From contig CM060464.1 of assembly GCA_030544235.1 (NCBI GenBank), positions 27,968,152-28,032,151 on the forward strand: a stretch of DNA of 64,000 nucleotides, given 5' to 3'. The position numbers and the translations under genes are program-made. The notes beneath the pieces are model-generated. The model made no database searches, was not told where the DNA came from, and was given only the letters and a program-made list of their open reading frames with translations. Source of the DNA: Lepturacanthus savala. Lineage: Eukaryota > Chordata > Actinopteri > Scombriformes > Trichiuridae. The first letter of the stretch is position 1, and every line of letters begins with the position of its first letter. Shown one piece after another: positions 39,001-52,600 of the stretch.

Positions 39001-42000
39001 CCACAGCACAGAAGAGTCTGCGTTGGAGTGAAGAGGTTATAGGTTAGGCCCCCTCTAAAGCCATGGGATAAAAACAAGAACATGATTGTGAATTAAACCC
39101 TAAATATGTTCAAATGTACTAAAAGGGGGAAACTATTATGAGACCAAAGATTAATTTCTACTGTAGCAACATACAAACAACAATAATCTTCACCTATTTG
39201 AATAGTTGTATTTACTCATAATACCCGCACACATGCCAGGGCACTTGCAACTACTAAAAGCCATTTGAGCTGGCCAAAAGGATTAACATTACTGTTGAAA
39301 TAAAGCTTTGGGAAGAGAATTTATTTAAGTTACTTTGCAAAGTCCAAATAGTTTCACAACAGCTACTTTGCCTCAGATCTGTGAAGTTTAGGATTTGCAC
39401 ATATTGCATAAATTGCTTAGTAGCTATTTGAATAGATGATTATATCACGGAGAACATTAACGTTCTACTCATAAGTGAGTACAAAATGTAATAATTAGTA
39501 TAAACCAACTCTGAATGTGTTTCTTTTTCATCAATTTCAACAGCAAGAAATGTAATATCTGTGATATTATTGTACTTGAGAACTGTGCACAAAAATTTGA
39601 TTAACCAAATGTGAAAACAAATAGTTACATTTTTATGCAATGGTTCAAGTCAACACTTATTGTTTTTAGCTGATATAGCCTCATTTAAAGCAATGAGAGC
39701 TAATAAGGTTTGAGAAAGAGATCAATCTCTGATGTCTAATGCATTTGATTTGTTGATTGTGATTCTCTGAGTCTTTTCTATAAAACCAAGAATACTGAAT
39801 TGGATGAGGAAGGAAATAACAACAAAACAAAAATACAGAAATTATTTTAGGATTAAAAAAAAGAAAAAAAAAAAGAAAAACTATCATAAATGCAACTTGT
39901 CCAGAGGCTGCACAATGATGACGTATGATTTCAAATTAGGTACCAATGTGAGTGAAATGTTTTTGTTCCTATCTTCAGTAATTCTCCTGCTTTCGGATTG
40001 CCCGCTGTCGGTTTGATTGTGGCTGTATATGTGCGTGTGTGCGTATGCTTGTGTGTGTGTGTTCTGCCACCAGGGGGCTAAATATGCAGAATCAGGTGAA
40101 TATACTGCGGCAAATACAGGATATTAGGAAACTCTTGGGACTATTTCTGGCTACCTGTGATCCTGTTAGAGTTTCTCATCAGTAAAATTACCTGCTGTTC
40201 TGCTTTGAATAAAAACACTCTACTCGCACTTCATGGTGCATGATTGCAAATTGCTGTGCTATTGGGCTGTTGAGGTTACAGTGGGCATCAAATTAACTAT
40301 CACTTTACTTTATTAAATGGTAGCATATTGATCAAGACAGATGGTGTACTGATCACAATTTCTTCCTTTTTCAGGAGAGGTAATGTTGATGTTTCCTTTA
40401 CATGTTTAGAATGAAAACATTGCAGGTAAGCAATTATCTCAAAAGGTCAAAGTCAGAGTGGTAACATAACATAAAGCAGCAAAGCTTCCTGTGTCCCTTT
40501 AATGATAATGTCAAAGTTGGACTCAGGAGCTTCATGCTCACCCCTAAAACGGGAGGTGCAGGTGGCTGGATTAGTCAGGATTAGAGTTTCTATCCTGCTA
40601 GCAGCAAGCTGATGGGGATAACTGCACTCAAGAGAGTAGCAGTGTAAGCTAAGCCATTCCACTGGAGGTATTCAGTTGACGCTCTTAACTAGAGACTTGC
40701 ACCAAGAGAACAACTCGTGTTTTGATGAAGGACACTTTGGCTAAACATATCTACATCATGACCACTGCATTAGGTCAAGCTAAGTGGCTGAATGCCCCGT
40801 CACAATTAAATTGTTGCCAGCGTTTAACAAATAGCTTTCATGAATTGCAGGGCTGGCTGTGTTCCAGGCTAGAGGCAGCCTCCAGAGACCCCCGCACGCT
40901 GCCTTTACACACACGCTGACCTGCTGCAGGCACAGAAAACAGGGTTCCTACTGTACAAGTCAAACATTTGCCATTTAGTGGATGCTTTTATCGCCTTTCA
41001 CTACAGTGTGTGCTTGTATTTTTCAGCATGGTTGAGCCCAGTGGAGATCTGAACCCTTCACCCTAGCAGAGGCTGTGTCTAACTGAGGCGACTGAGCAAC
41101 AAACAACTCACAACTGATAGTTCAGAAGTGGTTGCTGACCTTACAACCAGCTATCAGCTTTAGTTGCAAAGATGATAGAATGCTTGATCTACTTTAAGTG
41201 GTGTGGGGACAGTATATCTATCACAGATTTAGAGGAAATGTAATTTCAAGATTGTTTTATAAAAAAAAAAAAATGGTTTGGGATTGTGTTCCATTTGTCA
41301 CAGGCGCATATTCTGTACAATTTAATGGATTTAGTGGCTTAACTTCCTGACCCATAAGTAACAAAAAACATTACTATTCTAAATTTAGATAATACATTCG
41401 TGGATAAAAACACAATAGAGAGAAAAGTCTGCCTCCCAAGCCTGATCAGTAAATTAGTAAAGGCTGAGGAGGATGTGAGTTCTGATGTTAAAATCATGTG
41501 CTAATTCTCTGCCTTTTTTAGTACATTTTGCTCCAGGTTTTGCGATTTCTGCAGCACTTTGTGTTTGTCTGTAAAATTACTGATGCAGTACTCCTGGCTT
41601 TTGGTTTCACACTAAATTTAACTTCCAATGAAGTAAATCATAGCAACTGTTGGGTCTAACAATTCAATGTTTTTAAATAATAATCAGCAAGATCCTCTTA
41701 ATACCTGTCAAACTGGTCATAGTCTTTCTTGGTTCTCTCCAGTTAATCCTCTATTCCAGCACTACAATACCCAAAGAACACTTATGGATCAAAAGATGCG
41801 GTTTAAGTTTATGTGCAGTAGGTGGGGATGTTTATGGATTCAATCAAGGTGGTTTATTTGCTAATTACCCACTTTTCTCCTGTTGTTGATGTAATTTTCT
41901 ATTGATTCTGCCAGTATAAAAAAGGACTCTTGTATCTAACACAAATATTGGTCCCAGGAAAGATCTACCAGACACTTGGTATATAGAACAACAAATACAG

Positions 42001-45000
42001 CAGATTTATAGCAGATGCTTTCATAACATTGCACGGCTGCTCTTTTATAGGTAATAGACCTTCAGAAGTCTTTCATATTTTTTCCCAAGAAAAAAAAATG
42101 GCCAAGAAAAGAGGGACAGAAGATTTTTTTTCCAGAGCAACAGATTTTCTGAATAGTTCGACAGAGAGGTTTACTGTCTTCCATCTGTTGGCACCAGACT
42201 CAGGGAGAGATTCTATCCCTATCAATTAAAACTTCAGGTTCAAGAGTGACATTTTGGACAAGTGCAGACAGAGGGCAGGAGACATTAGACATGTAACCAG
42301 TAGCTAGACTAGACCAATAAATACCATTATCTTTCATACACCGTGATCCAAAACACAAAGAGGGAGGGTGGGAATCTATATCAAAGTCCGCACAGTAATT
42401 CACTTTATTTGTAATATTTATTATCCATTAGGTAGAGGGGTTCTGGATGTGAACTACTATAGCAACTTCTACTGCCTGCCTCACTGATAAATCTCTAGAA
42501 TTAGGTACCAGAAAAGGTACCGAATTATTTCACTGTTATTGTCTAATCTAAGTGAGAAAACGAAAGAAAGCAGACAGTTATTCATATAAAGGTATGGTTT
42601 TAGCTTATTACCTAACAAGGGACAGCAACAGGAATTTAGACTCATCTAAAACATAATTTGTAAAAGCACGTCATACATTATGAAAACAAATCCTGTAGTC
42701 TGCAGATACATAAATACCGACCATATTGAGTGTACATATTTAGCAGAAACACACAGATGACAGTAATGCTGCATCATGCAACTCGGTCCAGACGCATGCC
42801 AATCAGCTGTGAGACGATTGTGTCACTTTTGTGGTGACAGTACACATTGTTGATGGGGGCGAACAGCTGGAGAGCTCTCTGTGCATGTGTGTGTGTTTGT
42901 GTGTGTGTGTGTGTAAAATCGTCTGAATGGGACAGGGATTGAGAGGTTTAGGAAAGTCGGGGTGAGTGGGCATAGAATCCTGGTTATGAGACAATGACAG
43001 CCACCCCCATTTAGTACTAAAACCCTCCATTCATAGCAGTACTGAGTCATCTACTTCTAAAACAAAAAAGAAAAAAAAAATATTTGATCTCACACTGAGT
43101 GTAACAAATTCACTTTTTGCTCAAAACAACAAAACATTTCTATGAAACGAGACAAGACAGCTGAAGTAGATCCATGTAGGTCACTCTCCATTCTCCAAAA
43201 AAATGCTAAAAAAAAAAAGTTGAATTGAAGGTGAACAGCTTCCATGTGAGGTGAATTCAAGCCAATATGCAGACAGTTCGGTTCCAAATTAACACGGATT
43301 AATCATTCAATTAGCAATTTAGCCAAAACAATTATAAAACAGCCAATTCAAATCCAAGACATTTAGTTTAGTGTCACAGAAGACTTAATAAATCAGCAAA
43401 TATTCATGCTTAAGAAGCTGGAATAAGAGAATTTGGACATTCTTTTCTAAACTCTTTCTTCACCAGAATTTTTGATGGTCTACATTCATTCCTTCTCTTG
43501 TTTTTCCTTTCCTTTGTTATTCTTTTCTATTTTTATCAAATGCTTGAACATAGATCATATTCATTGAAAAATCTACATTTAAGATAGCATGGGTATACCC
43601 ATCCTTCATTGTGTGTGAAGAGCAGGAGAGGGTGCAGCAAAACGATAACAAAAAAACAGAAGAAACTTTGTTGAGAAGTGTGGATCCAACACAGTGATTT
43701 ACCTTTTGATGCAGCCTTAGAAAGTGTTCTCAGTAATTTGGACTGCAAGTTTATCTTGAAAAATTAGCAACTTTTTTCACTAAATTATTTAATTATCATC
43801 TGGTATCGAGTACATCATTGGGTATATTTGATAGGATTGGCTTTAAGCTACATACAAATGCATTTGACAGACATTTGTAGTCCCCAATAAACAGCTCTGA
43901 GCTTTCATAAGCCACGCCTCCAATATAAACAAATGAACGGATGCTTCCCAGACTGATATTATTAACTTTTTAGAGAAAAAGCTGAGAAAACTGCATTTTT
44001 GTATAGAGAACTGTTCGGTGGAGAACATGACCTAGACCTTGAATAACATTTGGAATATCATGGTCGTAGTCATGGTCTCTAGTGTGTCTAGCCACAGGCT
44101 GTGGGTGCTTTCATGTTCATCCGCTAGAGCGGTCACAATGGCTATTGGTGTCATGTAGCATTAGCCAAGCTAAAAAAAAAAAAAAAAAAAGCTTCTTCAG
44201 TTTTCCTCTGGTGTTCAATTTTGGTCCGAAGATCTGTAAGAGCTACAGTAGAGTACAGGAGTAAAAAGACCAAACAATGAAATATCTCATGTTTGGTGGG
44301 TGAAGAATAAAAAATGACTCAGAACAATTATCAAAATTAATTTACTGTTGACTAATTGTTGCAGCTATTCATGATAAGTGTTATTTAAAGGACACAATAT
44401 GATACAAATCTGCTTGAAAAAGGTCACATGCAGTAAAACAGAGCAAGCTAGGAGCCAGAAAGAAGACAGACAGCAGGGTGTTTTTTTCATAATACATTCT
44501 CACTCTGTTGCTGCACGACAGTCAGTCAACCAGTCATCCAGCACAGGCTGCACTCACTCCCTCGACAGTCAGAAAGAGTCCAGCTCCCCAGTGCCCCAAC
44601 TCAGAAAACTAGGAAAGCAGCTCAGCCTGCATGACCCAATTAGAAACATCCCCTGGACGGTGGAGAAACATCAGTCTCGTCCCATCCATCAAACAGTCCC
44701 ACTTGCCAGGTAACCCTTTCCCCTCTGGTTGCCAGCCTCCACAACACTGTCAAAAGTCATTTTTAACACAATGGTAGCATCTTTCAATGTGACCTAATGC
44801 GGTCCACTGTGACCAAATCTTCAACTGCTGAGTACAGACAGCTGTAGTGTGAAGATAGTGTACTATTTACAGGAAAATATGCAATGCACATTTGCTGGGG
44901 TTTTCCCAGCTTGAACATGTGACCTTTGAAGCCAGAAGCCAACAAAACAATCAATCAATCGGAGCTAAATAGGAGGCATGCAAACGACCCACATTGGCTG

Positions 45001-46638
45001 TGAAAAAGGGCAATCAATAGTGTGATGGCAGATTACACGACACAGGAGGCACCGCCTATAATTATTGGCAAAGATTAGAGAACAGGCTCATGACTGAATG
45101 CTTTGAGTCCCTGAATGGGTCGAGATCATTTTTGGGGGGTGAAGTATTCTGCCTACTATAAATAATAACCGAGAAGAGGTGGTGACTCCACAGATAGATT
45201 ACAGTGACTTTCTCCCTCCATATTCCCCACAAAACCAGAGCTTCAAATGACAGATAAACTTATAGTGACAGAGTTTTTATACAGTGTCTTTTTGAAGGTT
45301 ATCTTTGGTTCGTGGCTGCTCCTTAATGAAAAGGAAAGCAGTTTAAAAAAGGTGCTCTTCAAGTGAAACTTAAAAAGCTGTCAATTTATGGTTGGTTCAA
45401 AAGAATGTCATCGACTTCTTTGGACATGCTGTGGTTTCATGAAGAGGAAGTACACCAAATTGCAGAGCAGTACATAATAAATTCTACTAGTTGCCTGGAG
45501 TGATTTTGTTTTTCTTTTAAAGAATTATTAATGGATGTCCCAGCAACCTAAAGAAAGCTGCATACAATATAACCCCAAAAGCCAGCCACGGTTCGATTGT
45601 CACACACCTCTCCCTTTCACTGTTTCCTGTCTCATTAAACACTAAAATAAAATGGCTAAATGCACAAAACATTAATCATATATATATATATACGTATATA
45701 TATGAATTTGGAGATCGTTTGATACGCATATCAAAATTTCTTTGTACAGAACAAAATCATTTCCTCAACTGTTGCAGTGGAAGTTGTTTAAAAAAAAATT
45801 CTTCTTATAACACAATGCCCTTTCAAATGGTGAACTTCCTCACTGTAACATACAGTCATCATCAGTCCATCTGACACTTATCACTTAAGTTTTATATATT
45901 AGAAAAACAGCAAATTGTAATAAATTTTCTAAAATCAACATATCAACATGTAATAATGATTTTAAAGTCGTTTTCTTGATTTTGTGTAAAGTTGGATAGA
46001 AAAAAGGTGATTGGCTGGAAGGTAGCTTATCCCTCCAGACTTAACTTACATTGGTTACCAAGCCAAAGAAGAGTTTGTTTTTGATGTATTTCCATGGATG
46101 TACTTTTTTTTCTCAGCTGACACAGTTTAATACCAGCTTGATACCAGCTGAGCTGTCCCTAAGGACCTGGGCTCCTCACCTGGTCCTACAGGAGAAAGAG
46201 TGACAATTCCTCCCTTTCAAGATTAAGCGCTTCAGTTTATGTTTTGGGGGCCCCGCCCAATTCCTGGAAGAAACTGCCCTGCCAGCCAATCAGACATAAG
46301 CTGAGTAAAGTGACAGATCGCCCTTTCATGTAGCCCAACACAACGACAAAACAGAAATGAGGACTTTCTGATTTTCTAATTTTCAATTTTTCTATCCAGC
46401 ATTACAGATACAATTTTAGGAAATTGAATCACTTTCCAATTTACCTTACCTTATTAATTTTTTACATAAAAAAAATTTACTGATAATTTTTACATGGACC
46501 ATCATCCTATGATTATATTTCTTTTCAGAGTGAGCATTGGGTGCTAATGTAACAACTATACTGTGAACAGGTTCCTTGCTGTGTGGCTGTGCAGCCCTGG
46601 CATGAAGCCGGCTGTGCCTCCTTCACTCTATGGTGCTT

Positions 46639-46672
<34 letters not shown>

Positions 46673-49600
46673 ACACTGCAGTTGTGAGTTGAGTGCCAGG
46701 CTGCCTTGCTCACTCATCTTTTCTCTTTCAGTGCACACAGGCGTGACAGCTAAACGAGAAGAATATGGTCACCTTGTCACAGGCAGATTTAGCAACATCA
46801 GAAACTAAGAGACACACACACAGTCAAAGTCAAAGGGACATCCAGAGTGAGCAGCAAATTAATCTTACTGCTATTAGCTCTTTATAATTACTCCTATTGA
46901 TCAAGCATTTCCTACCTGGCTTACCCATTTCAGGGACACAGTGGTAACAGATTTATATTAAAAAAAAAAAACAAAAAAAACTCATGATCTCACTCTCATT
47001 AACAAGTTCTTCAAAGACGACATAAAATGATGATATTTCCTTTTCCATTTAGAGTCAAGAAATCTTTTTGTATGCCCATACAGTATAGCATCAGTTAATA
47101 GAGTGCTGCAGGGATGATGTATTTTTGTAGGCCATCAAGTTAACATCGTCCTGGTTCTCTCACCATTTTTCCATTGGATTTTGATTTATTGCAGGAAATA
47201 AGCTCTGCTGCAAACAAAAAGTTTCTGGCACTTACAAGTTTTGTTCAGCAAGTTAATTTTCACAATAGAACAATAAAACCATGGTTTTGATTAGGCCATT
47301 AGGCTATAAACAAACTACAACATGTTCGCATGAATTCAACCTTCAGAATTCAGGGGAATGGTATTCACTAAAATATTTTGTGTCACACAGAGCAAATCTT
47401 CCTGAAGCTTGTTTTAACCACAGACCTTATTTCAGGTATGTAACCAAATTTCTAGGGCAATGTCTATTATGTAAAGTTACTCTTTGTGATAAGTTGTCAT
47501 CAGCCTGGATAATGACATTGTCCAGCGACCAACCTCATTTGAATATATTTGATTGTGAAAGGACGTACCAATGGATTTTACTAGTTAAGATAACTTGAGC
47601 CATTTGGCTTCGTTTTCCCTCCTGGCTACAGAAGAACTTTTCTTGCGTGTGTGTGTTCCTTATTTGCTCTGCTGTCTATTTACTGGCAGGTAAAGTATCC
47701 GCTTCACCCTTATTGCAAAAACAGTCAACACATCCTCTATTTGAAAGCTCCTTGAGAGGAAGGTCATTATCCAAACCAGCTACAGGCAAACACCAGAACA
47801 GCTAATGATCAGTGATGCTGCATTCAAGTTTGACAGCAGAAAAAGGTGAAAATTATACATTTATTTTTCAGAGTTGGTAAGAAAGTTTCCATCAGGATCA
47901 CCCTCTGATTAGTCAAAAGATTCTCGCAAAGCATTATGGGAAGCAAATATGTCCATTAGCATCAATGATCGCTGCAACACGATAGATAATTAATAAAATA
48001 TGGACTATAAAATGGTCAATATTAGATCTACCTGTATGAATTTATTACCAGAAAGAGAGATCAGAGTCGATATAAAACCTTCTCCACAAGCTATGATCGC
48101 AACAAAGGCAGCAAAGAAACGGTGCAACTGTTAGCTTTCAGGCTAAAAAACATTTACAGTGTAAAGGCTAGCAGGGCCGCATGGAATGGAATGTTTTGCA
48201 TATGTGCTCCCCTTTCAGAAATTGTGTAATGAAAAGTAGCAAATAAATCATTTCAATGTGATCATATGAGTTTGGAGATCATTTGACATACAAATGCCAT
48301 GCAATGCCATCAGGCTGCTTCTTGGAAACATCTAATCCCTAGTTGCTTGCTGTTTCACTAATGCCACTGTGTCAATATGCCAGCTCTTTTGCCTGCTTCT
48401 CCAGAACTAGACAGAAGGCTACTGCTGAGATTAAGAGGATCATAACTGCAGGATTAGTGATTAGCATCTTACTTTCAGGGATTTCTCATTTGTGTGAGTG
48501 ACAGGAGCTATGCAGTAGTGATTTATGTTCTGGCAGAGAATTGAATTGTCTACACCGTTTTCATTAAATTTTGTATAGGACTTTTATCAGCCGTAACTCA
48601 GCTGAGCACGATGCATGGTGCAAGTTATTCAATCAATATGAATAAATGTTGAACTAGTGAAACTTTGGCTAAATTCCAAAGCTTATAATAACTAAATTTG
48701 CTGACTAGTGTGTGACTAGTGTGACTAGTGTGTTCCTTTAATTTAATCAGGGTCATAAGTAGCATGTATTATACTGATGAAAATGACAAAATAATACTGA
48801 ACAAAGATGAGTACTGACTCTCTAAATTTGTGGATCAATAAAAGAGAACGTGCATTTCAGTCAAATAACCCGTTGGTTATTGGTTGAAACAAAACCTGCA
48901 CCCACTGTGGCTCTCTAGGACCAGGGTTGCCTACCCCTGGTCTATATCTTTACATGATGACCTTACTTTAGTTACTTACTCTGATTTAACTGCCATCATA
49001 CTATTTACTCAAACATTAGAGTAAGCTACATTAAAATGATATTTAATTAACTATGTCCATAAACATACAGACTATTAAATAGAATACTTTATATTTAAAA
49101 CAGTTTCTCTGCAGCCTTGATTCAAAAGAACTGGTTGCAGCAGTTTTGTGGGAGTTTCTTCAAGGTATTTGGACCATAAAAACTGAATACTGCTTCTACA
49201 TAAAGTTGTATATTACCACACACATTGGTATATTGTATACTAAGCAAAGCAAATCACAGGAAAAAAAAGGAAATTAAAAACTGTATTAAAAATAGACTAA
49301 ATCATCATCATAATATTCTGATATTGACGTTTGAATGCAGAGAAACCAAACAAAATGAATCATGTCCATGTTTCAACTTAATTCTCATCCTGGAATAATA
49401 CACTTAACTGTGCACTCTAAGCTCATCATTCAAGTTGCAAAGTGAGAAAGGGGGTTTGTGGTACATGGTGGATTTCCAGCTCATCAGATCATTAAGGTGA
49501 GTGATGAGGGGGACTTCCTTGCCCCCCCCCCCCAAACCCTTCTCTGACATCCTTTTAAAATTGCATTCTTCCATGGGTTGTAGTCATAGCAATGCAAGTC

Positions 49601-52600
49601 ATGTACTTTGAGGAAAAAATGACAGTAAAGCTCAACACTTAACACATCAGCCTACTCCATAGGAAAGAATGACAATGCCCCCAAATTGGGAATGACATCA
49701 TGGAAGGATTTTAGTTCTTTCTATGCACACTGGATTTACAAAAACAGCCCGGGGCCAAACACAGAGAGGTGTGTGGCATTGAGTTTCAAAATATGTTTCT
49801 GGCATGACATCCAACAAGACATTTAAGGTGCTTGAGGACATATGTACATTAGCTCCTGTAAGATAGACCTTGTGACCTTTTGGTTAGGGGCCCTTTTGGC
49901 TAAACACCAGAATATCGTCACGCTCTTTGAAAATCAGACAGGAGATAATGATGGTTTGCCTGTGTGTGTACATCAAACACGTCTGTGGAGAAAACCCTAA
50001 AATGTACTTCTTCAAACAGAACTTTGAAATTCCTCATCACAACTGAACTGCAAAAGTAGCTACAGAGACTATATTATGCTGAATGCCAATTAGGACGTCA
50101 GGATGTGTCAGGTTTAAAAAGGTTGAAGGTTCAAGCGTTATAATGCATCAGAAGATTCAGGCTGTGGTTAATAGCTGCTGTTCATGCATATGTGACAATT
50201 TTAGATGGTGTGCAACTTATTCCAGTATTTCACATTTTGCAGCACTGGCACTGGCTAGTTGTTTTTTTTTTTCTTTTTTTAAACAAGAAGAAGAGGAGAG
50301 CTAAGGGGAAGAAAGCAAACATAGTAACAGGCCTCTGTCTCATCTGTTAAATACAAACACAATTAACGATGTGTTTTGGCAAGGACTGCTTTGGAGACGC
50401 CAGTTATGGTTCCACTCTGGTGGCTGCCTCAGTGACCGTCATGGAGTCGCCACACTGCTAAACAAATCACCAACAGCAAGAGTGCCAGTGTCACGTCATT
50501 TACATTTAAGATCCATGGTCATGCTATTGCCATTTAAACACCTAAAAATCAATTGCCTGCTTATTCCTCATTAGGGTCACAGGGGTCTGCTGGAGCCAAT
50601 CCCAGCACGTTACAGCGAGAGGCAGGGATACACCCCAGATGGTCGCCAGCCAGTCGTGGGGCACACACACCATTCACTCACACACTCACACCTACGGGGA
50701 ATTTAGAGCCTTCAATTAACCTCAGCATGTTTTTGGACTGTGGGAGGAAGCTGGAGTACCCAGTGAAAACCCACGCAGACACAGGGAGAACATGCAAACT
50801 CCACACAGAAAGGTCCCAGACCCAGGAAAGAGGTCTTGAACCTGTGACCCTCTTGCTGTGAGGCAACAGTGCTAACCACTGCACCACCGTGCCGCCCTTT
50901 AAATTAAAGTATTTGATAAATTCTAGATCATTTTCTGTCACTTCAGTTTTCCATTATATTCTTCATACTTTTACCAGAATTGTTGTCTGTGAATTTATGT
51001 TTCAATAAATCACCATACAAATATGTTTGGTGGAGTAATCTAGTGTCTGTCAGATCTTTTCCCTTCCCTCTGTGCACAGGACTTAGAACATGATTCATCA
51101 TGCCTCTGCATGGTTACTTCTTCAAAGAAGAACAAACATCAAGCAAGGTTAGATACTGGTTGCAGGCCTGCAGTTGTATTTTGCAGTTTATGAGAACATG
51201 TGTCTGTGTTGTGCCTTCTATATAACCGCAACCACACTGCACACACATATCAACAAGTCCAAAGATGAGTGGCATACTGTGAACAACAGAATGAGGATTA
51301 AATATCCTGCTGCAGTAATAACCACTGAAAAGAGAATCTAATAACATGGATCAGTGACAGTCTGGTGATTTGACTGTTGAGAACAATGATATCAGCCATA
51401 GACATGTAGATGATATCACTTTCCCTTTCAGGCTCGTCACAATGGAACACTGTTATTCACAGCCCCCTAAACATGCCGTGACTTAGATAGAAGGGGTTAG
51501 AGATACTTGGAAAATGTAGAACTAATAGAGACAAGACAGAGAACAAGCTGCAACAAGGTCTCTAAAAATACCTCTTGCCAAAGAATATTATTTAGATTAT
51601 ACATTTCGGACACATAACAAGAGCTATAACATGCTTAAACAAGATGTTGTGTCCTGACTCCAGATGCCTAAACCACAATATAACCTGTTAAACATACAAT
51701 CACATGGAAGATGTTGAAGGCATTGCATCACACATTTAATTACTGGTTTCCGTTTATATGAAGACACTGAGAACGCCTACTGAGTTATGTCCAGATTCCA
51801 TTTCTACATCCTGATTGTTAGAATAGTTACCACTGCTCTGGGCCTCAATCAGAAGGAAGAGATGTGAATAAACTAAACTCAAACTACAGTGACAGTCCAA
51901 GGTAACCTGGGCCACAACCTTAACAAACTTTAGGTTTTGAATCATGTCAGACAGCCTCCCTGGCAGTGACACTTCCAGTTCAGATAGACTTGATTCATTA
52001 GTGGCTCCTGACTGAAACTGGCAGCAACCAAAATGGAACACAATTCAGCGATTTTGTCTTTTAAAACTGACAAAATATCTTATTACTCTCCACGTGCCAA
52101 ACTCAGTTTATTTTTCTTGGCAAATTTTGGTTACAGAATTTAATTCTTCATGTTCATTTATCAGTTGGAAATTTTCTTCCAGAAATCTCTTTAATCATAA
52201 AGAAATAAGAAGAACGCTGGTTTGATATGTATGTGCCAGCAGCAAAATTGTTGTTGACCACAATTGAGAAGGAAGCCCATTCATCAATCCACTATGATCT
52301 GTGGCGAGAGAAGAACCAGTGAAATGATTCCGCCAGGTTTCTGTTCATGCAAACACCCTGTAGCTACATGACACAAATAAATCAGACTAATTCACCAAAG
52401 GTTCTCATCAAAGGGTCGGCCTGTCTCCTCTGAGGTTCAGAGGGGCTTAAACACGGTCATTAGTGGCTGCGTTACTGATGAGGTGTTGAGTGGAAAATGC
52501 CATCAAGGAAGTATCGCGTGCAGGTGTGAAGTATGAACGCTGCATCACGTTGTCGGGTTTAACAGACAGAAAGAAGTGTTGGCTGCCATTTGTCTAAGCT

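Larger units (their letters stand above)
27759..40960. other. Intron 1 stretch with little recognisable content
   Basis: About 13 kb of AT-rich DNA. I see a TAGA repeat (30010-30047), a short inverted-repeat element (32441-32553), the CAGGGGTTTTCAAACT end of a common fish repeat near 35570, and GC-balanced tracts at about 33800-34260 and 37850-38060. None of the open frames on either strand resembles a known protein. Confidence 0.45.

Noticed and set aside
44170..44188. A-run after a unique segment, as a possible retroposed gene
   Set aside because: The upstream sequence has no recognisable gene or SINE structure and no target duplication was found.
50553..50941. Open frames on both strands at the 50.6-kb repeat
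   Set aside because: Both run through an abundant interspersed repeat (copy A). Similar frames recur in its other copies.
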